From Chryseobacterium sp. Marseille-Q5410 (lineage in GTDB: Bacteria > Bacteroidota > Bacteroidia > Flavobacteriales > Weeksellaceae): 64,000 nt of DNA. Positions within the stretch are counted from its first letter, which is position 1; every line of letters starts with the position of its first letter. Positions 42,457 to 51,663 of the stretch are shown here, in pieces. The stretch lies in assembly GCA_946892665.1 (NCBI GenBank), contig CAMPOT010000001.1:992001-1056000 (forward strand), given 5' to 3'. Below the pieces are notes generated by a model. The model did no database searches. It was not told the origin of the DNA and saw nothing but the letters and a program-made list of their open reading frames with translations. The position numbers and the translations under genes were made by a program.

Positions 42457-43530
42457 TTAATTGAAGTTGAAAATCTCTGCTCCTGAATAGGCAAAGTCTG
42501 TACACAGTTCAAAGGCTTTTTGGGTCTTTAGCTGCGCTGTACCACCCATTACAATAGATTGTAGTTTGGCTTCGCCATCCCTGTAATTGCGTACATTCTG
42601 AAAGTAGCCTGTAACGGCATTGTAAGCCCCGAATAATGTGCCTTTGGTAGTCGCCATTTGTTGGGTGTCGCTTATCATAGCGTATTCAAAGGCATCATCT
42701 ACGGTGTTTTTGAACACGGTGGAAACTTCATCTTCCGCACCTTTTTTGAGCAGGTTAAGCGTTTCTTTGTTCGGGCAAAGTGCCAACTGGATTAGCTTTC
42801 TTACTTCTCGGTCTGTTACCCTTACTTTAGCCCAGTCGTTAAAAATGTTCTCTAACTGGATGCTTAGAGTGTTGGCAAGTCCCATAACCTTGTGAGCGTT
42901 TTCGAGGCGTTGTTTTGCTCCTGACGTATGTTTGATACGCACTACGTTGGTCATACTCCGCAATGAAGCGTTAAGGGTGTTTTGGCATACGATGCGGATA
43001 GGCGTAAACGCTGCGGTAATACTTCCGCTACCGTCGTGGCTTGTGGTTAAGAAGATGTACTTTTCTGTTACGTCGTCGCCGTTACCTACTCGGATATAGT
43101 CGGGCAGCTTGGCAGTGATAAAAATACGTTCCCCGTTGCCCAATGCTCCTGCGGTTTCATACAATATACCATCGCCTCCGCCTACAATAGCATCAAAGAA
43201 ATTGAACGCCTCACGGTTTTGTACGATATGATAGTCTTTGCCTACTACGCCCAACGGTGTATTGGTATCGGTGCGGAGTGTGGCGAAACTATTAGGTACT
43301 AAGATGTCGTTGGCTTCAATCAGCTCTCCGCTGTCGCCTATGCTCATTGTTCTGCCCTGTGTAAACAGTGGGGATTTGATAACCTCGTAATCTAAACCTG
43401 CGTGTACGATTGCTTCCTCGCTTGTTGGGTACTGCTCTACGATTTGCCCCAAACCGTGCCACGCTTTTTCTTGAACGCTGAAAAATGAATGACGTCCTGT
43501 TTGCTCGTTGAAATTGATGTTGTGTGCCAT
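42457..43530 (-). CDS. DUF932 protein (phage/plasmid-like family)
   Basis: 357 residues. The opening HSFFSVQEKAWHGLGQIV and later ILYETAGALGNGERIFITAK are hallmarks of DUF932, a family frequent on plasmids, phages and ICEs. Function is unproven. It is the first of five minus-strand genes (to 40704) with tight spacing. These accessory operons near the integrase end of ICEs often carry establishment or anti-restriction genes. Confidence 0.85.
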   Translation of the reverse strand: MAHNINFNEQTGRHSFFSVQEKAWHGLGQIVEQYPTSEEAIVHAGLDYEVIKSPLFTQGRTMSIGDSGELIEANDILVPNSFATLRTDTNTPLGVVGKDYHIVQNREAFNFFDAIVGGGDGILYETAGALGNGERIFITAKLPDYIRVGNGDDVTEKYIFLTTSHDGSGSITAAFTPIRIVCQNTLNASLRSMTNVVRIKHTSGAKQRLENAHKVMGLANTLSIQLENIFNDWAKVRVTDREVRKLIQLALCPNKETLNLLKKGAEDEVSTVFKNTVDDAFEYAMISDTQQMATTKGTLFGAYNAVTGYFQNVRNYRDGEAKLQSIVMGGTAQLKTQKAFELCTDFAYSGAEIFNFN

Positions 43531-44107
43531 AATGCTAAATTTTGATGTTTGAAAAAATGTTATTTACTCACTCGCTTTTCTCGTTTCCCGCTTCCCGTTG
43601 TGGTTTGCTCCGCTTCGCTTCGCATAAATTTTTCCAAAAGAAAAACCGGAAAAAAGAAAGCAGATAATCCAAGCGGGCAACAGCGTAAAACCGAAAGGAA
43701 ACGGAATAAGTCCCGGAGGGTGGCAAGGCAACACACAGCAACTCGGCGAAGCCAGCATTTTGCCTTGCCATTATGCCGTAGTCTTTTGGTTGGGCGTGTG
43801 GGGTGGCTGCCCGCTATAACTTAGCTGCCTTTTTACCGGTTGATTGTGGAAATTTTCTACTCTAAGTTTTTTATGGCATTAATGACCAGGCTATCATAGC
43901 CTGTAATAGAGATTTGAAAAACGGAATAGCAGAAGGACATTAGATATGGGTTTCGTTTTTCAATTTTCTATTTAGCAAGTAGGTAATAAGCTCTTTTACA
44001 GCGCTGGACTGGGTAGAGGAAGTAAATGTGCTTTACCTACACAAGAAGTATGGGCATAAAAAAAGCAGAACCGTGAAGTTCTGCTCTGGTGATGAGATAA
44101 AAGCTGA
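43531..44107. other. 577-bp non-coding stretch with an 11-bp inverted repeat
   Basis: No convincing gene. It holds a perfect inverted repeat (TGGCAAGGCAA at 43721-43731, TTGCCTTGCCA at 43760-43770) around a 28-bp centre, a GC-rich block at 43585-43630, and AT-rich sequence nearer the integrase. A short hairpin with a run of A at 44057-44089 (AGCAGAAC...GTTCTGCT) may end the integrase transcript. Confidence 0.45.
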
Positions 44108-45358
44108 TTAGATTGCCATCATAAATGCTTCTTCCATAGCCTTGAATTTCGGCGTAACCAAATCCATATCCTTACTGATTTTTTGGCTTGTGATTTTAGC
44201 GTAAATCTGTGTGGTGGAAATATTTTTGTGTCCCATCATTTTGCTAAGGCTTTCAAGCGGTACGCCCTCGGTCAAAAACATTGTTCCGAAAGTGTGTCTT
44301 GCGGTGTGAAACGTTACTTTTTGTTCTGTAATAATTTCAGCTTTTTCAACCAGTTTACCTATGTGAGTATTGCAGGTTGAATTGGTCGGAGCCGGAAAGA
44401 TAAATTCATTTCTTGTCGTACCCTGATACTTCTCAATAATACGTTTAGGGATTTCCATTAACCGAACATTGGAAGCAATATCTGATTTCTTTCTCCTGCT
44501 GATAATCCATTGATGACCATCAAAGAATGATTGAATATTGTTCCTTGTCAGTTTCTTAATATCCGCATAAGCAAGCCCAGTAAAGCAACTAAAAATGAAC
44601 AGGTCTTTTACCAGTTCATACCGTGGGTGCGGTGGTACGCACATCATCAGCTTTTCTACATCTTCTTTAAGGATATAACCCCGGTCGGTTTCTTCCATAC
44701 TGATTTCGTAATCCTGAAATGGATTATCACGTATCAAGCCTTTTTTAATAGCCAGTTCCGCCAGACTTAATACAGGCATAGTGTAAACCCAAACCGTATT
44801 ATGCGAAGACTGCAAATCGTACCGGAGGTAAAAATCAAATTCACGAATGAAATCGGCAGTCAATTCCCGAAATGCCATATCATCACGATGATAGCGTTCT
44901 TTGATAAACGTGGTAAGATGATTGTAAACCGTGATGTACTTGTTATAGGTACTTTGGGAACGTTCTTCCTTTTCGACCATTTTTTTAAAACCCTCATTTT
45001 GGTCGTTAAAGACTTTTAATATTGCATCATCCATTACACCAACACCCAAAAACGATAGCTTCACTTTTTGGGAGGTCGCAAAGCCCTCGTGCTTCAGCAT
45101 ATCTTCATAAATCTTGTCGATACGCCCACGTATGTTATCCAGTTTTTTATTGATGCTTAATGCCTGCGCACTTTTGCCCTGAACTCTTCCGTGTTTTAAA
45201 TCCCAATTATTGGGGTCAATTTCTAACTTTGTACCGAAAGTTTTAGGGGTTCCGTCAATGGTAATACGTGCCATAATCGGGGCATTACCGTTCTTTTTCA
45301 GTTCGTTCTTTTTCAAATAGAAAAGCAGTTTGAACGTCGATTTTTTTGTCTGCTCCAT
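44108..45358 (-). CDS. int: Tyrosine site-specific integrase of the ICE
   Basis: 416 residues, near the length of IntDOT. An arm-binding domain (1-100) and a SAM-like core-binding domain (about 110-210) precede the catalytic domain, with HTAR (His351, Arg354), GHKN (His377) and the nucleophile Tyr386 in TTQIYAKI, by count. The first catalytic Arg is absent: the place reads CFTGLAYADI instead of TGLR. Loss of this Arg is known in IntDOT. It lies at the element end, transcribed inward, 230 bp from the attachment core. Confidence 0.92.
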   Translation of the reverse strand: MEQTKKSTFKLLFYLKKNELKKNGNAPIMARITIDGTPKTFGTKLEIDPNNWDLKHGRVQGKSAQALSINKKLDNIRGRIDKIYEDMLKHEGFATSQKVKLSFLGVGVMDDAILKVFNDQNEGFKKMVEKEERSQSTYNKYITVYNHLTTFIKERYHRDDMAFRELTADFIREFDFYLRYDLQSSHNTVWVYTMPVLSLAELAIKKGLIRDNPFQDYEISMEETDRGYILKEDVEKLMMCVPPHPRYELVKDLFIFSCFTGLAYADIKKLTRNNIQSFFDGHQWIISRRKKSDIASNVRLMEIPKRIIEKYQGTTRNEFIFPAPTNSTCNTHIGKLVEKAEIITEQKVTFHTARHTFGTMFLTEGVPLESLSKMMGHKNISTTQIYAKITSQKISKDMDLVTPKFKAMEEAFMMAI

Positions 45359-45578
45359 AACTCAAATGTTTAACGTTTAAAATTAAATTACATTGAGTTA
45401 CAAGGGAATGTAGAAAAGGGTGCAAAAGACTGAAATATAATCGGTTAAGCTATGTAGTTACCGAAGTCAATCAGTAACGATTTAGTAACCTAACTTTGTA
45501 TTTTCACGCCCAAAAACTATCGGACACCGACTTCTGAACTTGGACTACTATTTTATAAAGCATTGTATAGCAACGGTT

Positions 45579-46379
45579 CTAACCATTTTGCGTAATTTTG
45601 CTTTTATCTAATCTTTTTTCAAAAAAATATAAAATTTCCTCTAAATGCTCATTGAAAACTGATTTGTTAACATTTTCTCCTAATTCTAACTCCCCCCTTA
45701 TATTTACTTTGTTAATTTTAGAATTACTAAATAACTCAATAATTGATTTTGAAAAATAACCAATTCCGCTAAAGGTTATTAGAAATATTACAATAGATAG
45801 CCAATCAACACTATCTTTCAAATGCCAATTACTTGGATTAATTTTATCTAAAAATCTATATTTGATTAGTAAAACTAAACTAGATACCCAAAGTATTAGA
45901 AATGAAGATATAAGCCATAATTTCCAAGTAGGTATATTTATTATTCTCTTAAATCGGGATTCTGGAATTTCTGATGGTTTTACGTGATAAAAAATTTGTT
46001 GAAGAATGCTGACTTCTAAAAGCCTTCCAAGTTCTTCCCTTTTAACTTTCTCTGATTTTTTTTCATCAATCCCATCGTTAATATCTCCATTTTTTTTATT
46101 AAATGATGCTAAAGAAATATTTAGGTACTCATTTTCATTGTGAATATCTTTAAAAGTATTAATAATGGTGCTTTTACCCGAACCGTAAGAACCCGTTATA
46201 GCAATATTATTAATTCCTTTTGTTTTTATTGCATCATTCAGTTTGTGAAGATAGGTTTGTATTTTTTCAATATCTTCGCTATTTGTAAGTGTTTTAGCCG
46301 CCAATGAAGATATGCTTGAATATTCTTCAGTAGTTTTATTATTCTTTCGGAACAAAAATGGAAATCTATTTTTGAACAT
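45579..46379 (-). pseudogene. YobI-like P-loop NTPase gene cut by the ICE
   Basis: Only 266 codons of a family usually over 1,000 residues remain. Walker A GSYGSGKST is at 63-71 and two membrane segments at about 152-172 and 192-215. The sequence runs into EEILYFFEKR and then stops after SKITQNG, just where the family should go on to its Walker B region. The last codons lie in the GTAATTTTGC core, so the stop is provided by ICE DNA. It follows the methylase gene by 27 bp and was probably the last gene of that operon. Confidence 0.8.
45592..45601. other. ICE attachment-site core (att junction)
   Basis: GTAATTTTGC fits GTANNTTTGC, the 10-bp core that CTnDOT shares with its targets. It lies 234 bp outside the integrase gene and inside the truncated YobI-like gene, marking the ICE end. 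Three GTAAC/GTTAC words at 45457, 45474 and 45485 could be integrase or excisionase arm sites. Confidence 0.75.
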
Positions 46380-46406
46380 ATTTTGTTTTTCGAGCTTTAT
46401 TGTAAT

Positions 46407-48020
46407 TTAATTCCTGTTCAACCTCCTATTCGACAACTTCTTCCAAATTCTATCCGCAATTTGAACCTCCTTTTCAGTAAAACCGTAATTTTCAATTAAG
46501 ATTTTTTTATTTGTGATTTCAAGTATTTTATCAATACTTTCGTTAGCACGAATCATCTTGTCAATAGTTTCTACAAGATTTTTGTTTGAATCGTGATATG
46601 GAAGCATAATGTTTTCAACTTCACTTGGCATTAACTCTAAAACACCTCCGCCATGACTTCTACCTGAAATTTCAGCAAATGCTAACGACAATGAATTATA
46701 ATAACTTGCTACAAGTGCATCTAAATTTACATCTTTTTTGATATTCACTCTATGCATTGTATCTGTTGTGTATACATCTGCTTCGTTGATAATTAACTTG
46801 GGATACAAATGATTTCTTCTGATGAATAAAGCATCTGACAATTTTTGTGAAGGTATTATCTGCCACTCATCTCGAATTCCGCATTTATAGCCTTTGTTAA
46901 TGCCTTGCTCGACACCAAACTCCAAATAATCTCTAGCACCTACAGAACCATTCAAGTCTTTCATTTTTGGAAAAGAGAGCAAATGGGTTCTTGCTTGACT
47001 ATCCCTATTTTTTTCCCAATCTTCCTCAGTAAAAATCAGACTTGGAACCTGAACACTTCGCCCAACCAATGGTTTTGCATATTTTTCTAATCCGTAGAAT
47101 TGTACTGTTGATAACGGAACGGTAAAAAATGGATTTGAGCCAGTAGTAATACCTACTTCCACATCAGCGAACTTTCCAAGTTTCGGAACTGTTTTGTTTT
47201 CCTGCAAACCTTCAAGGAAATCTATTTCATCTTGGTCTAAAAAATAAAAAGTCCATTTGTTTGATTTGAAATCGATTGTCTTTTGAGGATTTTTCAGTTT
47301 TGAAATATCTAAGTCTTTCAAATCATCAGCATTTCTTAACTCTAAATGTTCAATTTTGTGAGAGTTTGTTCCATCTTTCTCGCAAAGAAGTAAAACTACC
47401 TCTTGTTGAATTTCAGGAAAAACAAGTTTTTCAAAAGAAACGATATTAATTTTGTTGTAGAAGTGTGCTAAAAATTCCCTCAATTGTTGTGCATAAGAAA
47501 CTTGTAAGACCTCTGCAGGAAGCACAAATGCAATTTTTCCTTTTTCTTTCAATAATTGACTTGAGCCTACTACAAATGAAACCCACGCATTGGTTAATTT
47601 TGAATATTTTAATTTAGATTTTTTAAAAATCTTTTCAGCAAGTTGTTGCTGTTCCTTGCTAAAATATTGGTATCTTATATATGGCGGATTACCAATAACT
47701 AAATCAAATCTATCATCTGTATTTAGACAATAATTATGAAAATCATCGTTAATTAGGTTGGAATTTTCTAAACCAATTGACTTAGCTTTTTCATACTCAT
47801 ATTCGTCAAACTCAACTGCCGTAAATGAATGATAAGATATTTTCCTTTCTTTAGCAATTTGAAGAAAAATTCCATCACCACAACTTGGTTCCAAAATGTC
47901 CATTGACTTATTACCATTGATTGCCCATTTCAGCATGAAGTCAGCAATTTCTTTTGGTGTATAAAATCCTCCTCTAAGTTTATCTTTACTTGCATCCTTA
48001 ATCAGTACCATAACTTTCAT
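46407..48020 (-). CDS. N6-adenine DNA methyltransferase (Eco57I-like)
   Basis: 537 residues. GGFYTPKEIADFML at 17-30, the SAM-binding motif EPSCGDG at 44-50 and catalytic NPPY at 111-114 define a class I N6-adenine methylase; the C-terminal half would be the target-recognition domain. No nuclease motif is seen. It overlaps the upstream nuclease-methylase gene by 23 bp. It may modify a second sequence or strand, or protect the host from its neighbour. Very AT-rich. Confidence 0.88.
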   Translation of the reverse strand: MKVMVLIKDASKDKLRGGFYTPKEIADFMLKWAINGNKSMDILEPSCGDGIFLQIAKERKISYHSFTAVEFDEYEYEKAKSIGLENSNLINDDFHNYCLNTDDRFDLVIGNPPYIRYQYFSKEQQQLAEKIFKKSKLKYSKLTNAWVSFVVGSSQLLKEKGKIAFVLPAEVLQVSYAQQLREFLAHFYNKINIVSFEKLVFPEIQQEVVLLLCEKDGTNSHKIEHLELRNADDLKDLDISKLKNPQKTIDFKSNKWTFYFLDQDEIDFLEGLQENKTVPKLGKFADVEVGITTGSNPFFTVPLSTVQFYGLEKYAKPLVGRSVQVPSLIFTEEDWEKNRDSQARTHLLSFPKMKDLNGSVGARDYLEFGVEQGINKGYKCGIRDEWQIIPSQKLSDALFIRRNHLYPKLIINEADVYTTDTMHRVNIKKDVNLDALVASYYNSLSLAFAEISGRSHGGGVLELMPSEVENIMLPYHDSNKNLVETIDKMIRANESIDKILEITNKKILIENYGFTEKEVQIADRIWKKLSNRRLNRN

Positions 48021-50967
48021 TAATTTTTGGAATTAGAATGTCATCTTCTCCAAGGTTATAAAGCTCTTTTAATAAATTGTCTAACTCAGTTTTCTTTTGG
48101 GAAAACCGTCTTTGCAAAGGAGTCAACCTACGGTTGTTGTTTTGATTTTCATCAATATTTCCTTGCAATTGTATCAACTCACGTTGAGTTCTAGAAATAT
48201 TATCATGTATTTCTTTTTCTGCTTCATTTTCAAAATCTATTTTCCTAATCGGAAGTTTTTTCAATACTTTAGTTCCTCTTGCAATAAAACCGCCTCGGAA
48301 AACTTCTCCATAAAGTGATGCAAACCATTCACAATATTTAGAATTCAGTAATGCTTGGATATAATAAATTGAATATGTAAAGTTTTCAGGCAACGTAACC
48401 ATACAGTATCCCGCAGTTCCACCCGATGAAATAAAAGTATGGCTTGTATCAATAGCATATTTGTCGCCTTGTGAAAGCACACCAACAACAATTTTTGCAG
48501 GAACATCGCACTTTTCTAAGCTTTGATGCCTTCCGAATCGATACCATTCTTCATTTGTCTCAGGTTCGGGTTTTATATCTCGCTTTTTTAATTCCTCACT
48601 GTAGTTTTCGAAAAACCTAAATGTTTCAGGATATTCACTATGTAAAGTTTCAATATTTACAAAGTTGATACGTCCGTTTTCATTTTTATAAGGATAAATC
48701 ACAAATGAATTAGGGTTCAGGATACGATAAGTATTAAGATTATCAATTCCTCTTGAAGTTTGAAAATAGGGTCTTGTTAATTCTTTTTCAACCTTCCATT
48801 CTTCATCATCCAAATTGAAATAGAAATAGTTATCATCTTCATTTGTAGCATAATGAACATAAATTCGGTTATCACTTGTTTGTATTCCGTTGAAAATATT
48901 TTCGTTTCCAATCAAATCAGCAAGTTTGATGCTTTGCTCCGAAATAGAATTAAAAATTGGCTTTAAATGATTAGGTGTCAATACCCAAGTGTTTTCATCT
49001 AGATTTTGATATTCAACATCATCAAATTCAATAGAGTAGTTTTTCACTTTCCAATTGTTCATGTTTTCTACTTCATGATAAAGCAAAGATTCCTTTTCCT
49101 GCTTTCTTAAAAGAAGAATACAGGTATAGGTCGTTTTATCTTTGAAAACTTGATTTGCACCAAAAGAAATAATTTTTTCAACTGCTTTTTCCTCGGAAAG
49201 CAGCTTTCGTAGATTTTTTCCCGCTCCAACTTTTGCAAACTTGCTTGGAATAATATAACCTAAAATTCCACTTGGCTTTAGCAATTCAAATCCTTTTTGA
49301 ATAAATAGAAAATATTTATCAAACTGCATAAAAGCAGTTGTATAATCGCGTTTATAGATAGGTAATTCTTCGGGGGTGAATCGTTTAATATGCTTAGTTG
49401 CCATATATGGCGGATTTCCTACAATAACATCAAATTTGATATTACCAAAATCGAACGGATTGATTTCTTCACGATTGTCCGAATCAGTTTGGCTAGATTC
49501 AATTAAACTGTTTCCATACTGAATATTGTTATCGAGGTTAGGCAAAGCAGGAATAGAAATACTATTATTATCTTCGTCTTCCAAAAGTTTGAGAAGCAAA
49601 CCAAACTTACATGCTTCAACTGCATTGAAATCTTTGTCAACTCCGAAAATACAACGAAGTAGAATATGCTTTTTAACTTCAAATTTCAGTTTAAAGTTGT
49701 TTATTCCTGTTTGAATTAATTTCGAAGAATCATTTACCATATAATAATCCACCAAAATATCTTGCAATAACTGAAACGCTTCGAGCAAAAATGCACCGGA
49801 TCCACAAGCTATATCAGCAAATTTTGAATTAAAAATCTCTTCGTCTGACTTCCCATCGCAAAACTTCTTAATGGTCTCATTAAGAATGTCTCTTACAATA
49901 AATGTTGGTGTCGTAACAACATCTCTTTCTTCAATTTCAGGCTTCTTCTTGAGTTGTACACTGCCATTTTCTAGCTTTAATTGTTGACCTAGAAAAATCT
50001 CATAGATATGTCCTAAAATATCCGATGAGAAAACTGCAAACGAATAAGAACTTTCAGGGAAATAGAGTTGTTTAATAATTTGCCAAAATGCTTTGCTATC
50101 ATTGGAAATGATTTCCTCACTTAATGGTTGAGTAAAGAGACCTGCATTATATTTTGAATCTGCAATCCTAAATTTTGCTATTAATAACGTGAAGTTTTCA
50201 TTTTCTGCGAGATTATACAGGGTTTTATAAATTTCCAAATTTCTATCTTCGCAAACTCTCAAAAACACAATGCTGTTGATATAACTTTGGACAATATCAT
50301 TCAGCTGAAATTCATCAATGTTTGGGTTTTTTGCAACAATCTCATTTCCTAGCAATATTCGCCATTCATTGATTTGATTTAAAAATAAATCGTCAATATT
50401 ATATTTTTGAATTTGTAATTCAATATTTTCCCAAACTTCATCAAACTGTCCTGTATAAACAGAATCTTTTCCTATTAGAGATTTTATTTCCTCTAATTTT
50501 TCTTCATATTCAGTAAAATGATACAATCTTAATCTTCGTTTCGAAACAGCATCATTTGGTTGAACAACTTCTGAACAATCGTAGATTGCTAAATATTCAA
50601 AATTTGTGAGAACTGAAATTTTAAGTTTCGCTGTAAAACCATATCTTCTAACCTGTTTAGCAGGTTCGGGATCGGTTTCTATTTTAACGAACGGCTTTTT
50701 GGCTTCAACAAAAAATTTTCTATCTGCGAATAATCTGAAAGTGTAATCAGGTTTTTTGGTGTTTTCGTTTGCATCTGCACGTAAAGCTTCCTCAACCAAA
50801 ACTTCTCTTTCGTTTGTTGGTCTTCCTTGAGCATTTGTAATATCCCAACCTAAAATAGTGAATAGCGGGTCTAGAAAATCAGTGCGTAGCTGAGTTTCGT
50901 TATATGAAGCAGTTGTAAATCTTGACTTTTCGGCTTCAAATCTTTGTATTAAATCTCTTAATTCCAC
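47998..50967 (-). CDS. Nuclease-methylase fusion (type IIG restriction enzyme)
   Basis: 989 residues, GTG start. The N-terminal PD-(D/E)XK nuclease domain has PDYTF (Asp74) and FVEAKK (Glu88, Lys90). A helical connector follows, then motif I ADIACGSGAF near 390 and the catalytic GNPPY near 518, then a target-recognition region with IIPSKFAKVG and a C-terminal coiled coil. Such single-chain enzymes both cut and methylate. The start codon overlaps the XRE stop by 1 bp. With the XRE gene, the second methylase and the NTPase it forms one defence operon. Confidence 0.9.
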   Translation of the reverse strand: MELRDLIQRFEAEKSRFTTASYNETQLRTDFLDPLFTILGWDITNAQGRPTNEREVLVEEALRADANENTKKPDYTFRLFADRKFFVEAKKPFVKIETDPEPAKQVRRYGFTAKLKISVLTNFEYLAIYDCSEVVQPNDAVSKRRLRLYHFTEYEEKLEEIKSLIGKDSVYTGQFDEVWENIELQIQKYNIDDLFLNQINEWRILLGNEIVAKNPNIDEFQLNDIVQSYINSIVFLRVCEDRNLEIYKTLYNLAENENFTLLIAKFRIADSKYNAGLFTQPLSEEIISNDSKAFWQIIKQLYFPESSYSFAVFSSDILGHIYEIFLGQQLKLENGSVQLKKKPEIEERDVVTTPTFIVRDILNETIKKFCDGKSDEEIFNSKFADIACGSGAFLLEAFQLLQDILVDYYMVNDSSKLIQTGINNFKLKFEVKKHILLRCIFGVDKDFNAVEACKFGLLLKLLEDEDNNSISIPALPNLDNNIQYGNSLIESSQTDSDNREEINPFDFGNIKFDVIVGNPPYMATKHIKRFTPEELPIYKRDYTTAFMQFDKYFLFIQKGFELLKPSGILGYIIPSKFAKVGAGKNLRKLLSEEKAVEKIISFGANQVFKDKTTYTCILLLRKQEKESLLYHEVENMNNWKVKNYSIEFDDVEYQNLDENTWVLTPNHLKPIFNSISEQSIKLADLIGNENIFNGIQTSDNRIYVHYATNEDDNYFYFNLDDEEWKVEKELTRPYFQTSRGIDNLNTYRILNPNSFVIYPYKNENGRINFVNIETLHSEYPETFRFFENYSEELKKRDIKPEPETNEEWYRFGRHQSLEKCDVPAKIVVGVLSQGDKYAIDTSHTFISSGGTAGYCMVTLPENFTYSIYYIQALLNSKYCEWFASLYGEVFRGGFIARGTKVLKKLPIRKIDFENEAEKEIHDNISRTQRELIQLQGNIDENQNNNRRLTPLQRRFSQKKTELDNLLKELYNLGEDDILIPKINESYGTD

Positions 50968-51296
50968 TATTCAAAACTTAGTTTTCCTTGTTGATAATTT
51001 TTGCTTTTGAAATATTTTATTTTTTCTTCGGCAACCTTCAAAATCTCGGAACAATTATTTTCATAAATAAGTGATTCTGCAACACTATCACTTAACAGAC
51101 TTAAAGTTAGGTCGTGTTCGGATATTTTCAGAATTTCAGCAAGCGCAGGAATCATTTCTTTATTTGCCGAACGTTCTCCGCGTTCAATTTTACTTGATGT
51201 CGATGGGTCAATATCAATAAAAGCGGCAACTTTTCTTAATGGAAGTCCCTCATGTTCACGACCTTCTCTTATTATTTCTCCAAAAGTTTTTTTCAT
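50967..51296 (-). CDS. XRE-family controller of the restriction operon
   Basis: 109 residues from the ATG at 51296; the longer frame to 51398 covers the promoter palindrome and is unlikely. The HTH fills about 7-62 (EHEGLPLRKVAAFIDIDPST, then KIERGERSANKEMIPAL). The helical tail resembles that of the XRE protein beside SIR2-HerA. C-protein-like control of restriction genes is the likely role. A 15-bp palindrome with a -7 box lies upstream. Confidence 0.85.
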   Translation of the reverse strand: MKKTFGEIIREGREHEGLPLRKVAAFIDIDPSTSSKIERGERSANKEMIPALAEILKISEHDLTLSLLSDSVAESLIYENNCSEILKVAEEKIKYFKSKNYQQGKLSFE

Positions 51297-51330
51297 TTTT
51301 CTGAAAAATTTATTCTTGAAAATATTATTA

Positions 51331-51352
51331 GGACAATATTTGTCCAAATATA
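51331..51352 (-). promoter_or_regulatory. Promoter and palindromic operator of the restriction operon
   Basis: GGACAATATTTGTCC (51331-51345) is a perfect 6-bp inverted repeat with a 3-bp centre. On the minus strand the -7 box TATATTTG (51345-51352) overlaps its edge, placing the operator on the start of transcription, 35 bp before the XRE ATG. Confidence 0.65.
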
Positions 51353-51450
51353 GTAAAAAAATTCTTACTTTAATTTTGAAATTCAAAGAGAACAGCAAAG
51401 AGAAATATTTAATTTGTAAAAGATAGAAATCCTTAAAAATAGAATATAAT

Positions 51451-51518
51451 TTATTTTTCGCGGGAGTTACTAATAATGAAATCGTAATTTAACACTGAAC
51501 GATTCATTGATGTAATCT
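51451..51518 (-). repeat. 68-bp direct repeat, left copy (remnant of an HNH gene end)
   Basis: 63 of 68 bases match 55430-55497, which is the 3' end of the HNH gene on the minus strand. The left copy therefore looks like the leftover tail of a similar gene. The pair brackets the SEC-C gene. The stretch 51519-51650 is otherwise AT-rich without recognised content. Confidence 0.75.
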
Positions 51519-51650
51519 AATAATAATTAAACAACCCTAACTTAGACCCTAGTTTTTACATCGAGGACAATATTATCTTAATGATATTAGCATTAAGTTT
51601 GTAGCAAAATTGATTCAATAACTTTTTCCAAATAATGACACGAGAATTCT

Positions 51651-51658
51651 TATATTTG
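51651..51658 (+). promoter_or_regulatory. -7 box directly before the SEC-C gene
   Basis: TATATTTG fits TAnnTTTG and ends 5 bp before the ATG at 51664. If used, the transcript would have almost no leader. No -33 box at standard spacing is clear. Confidence 0.4.
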
Positions 51659-51663
51659 ATGCT

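Noticed and set aside
45491-45498. TAACTTTG near the ICE end as an outward-facing promoter
   Set aside because: It fits the -7 consensus, but no -33 box stands at the right distance and nothing downstream on that strand is a gene.
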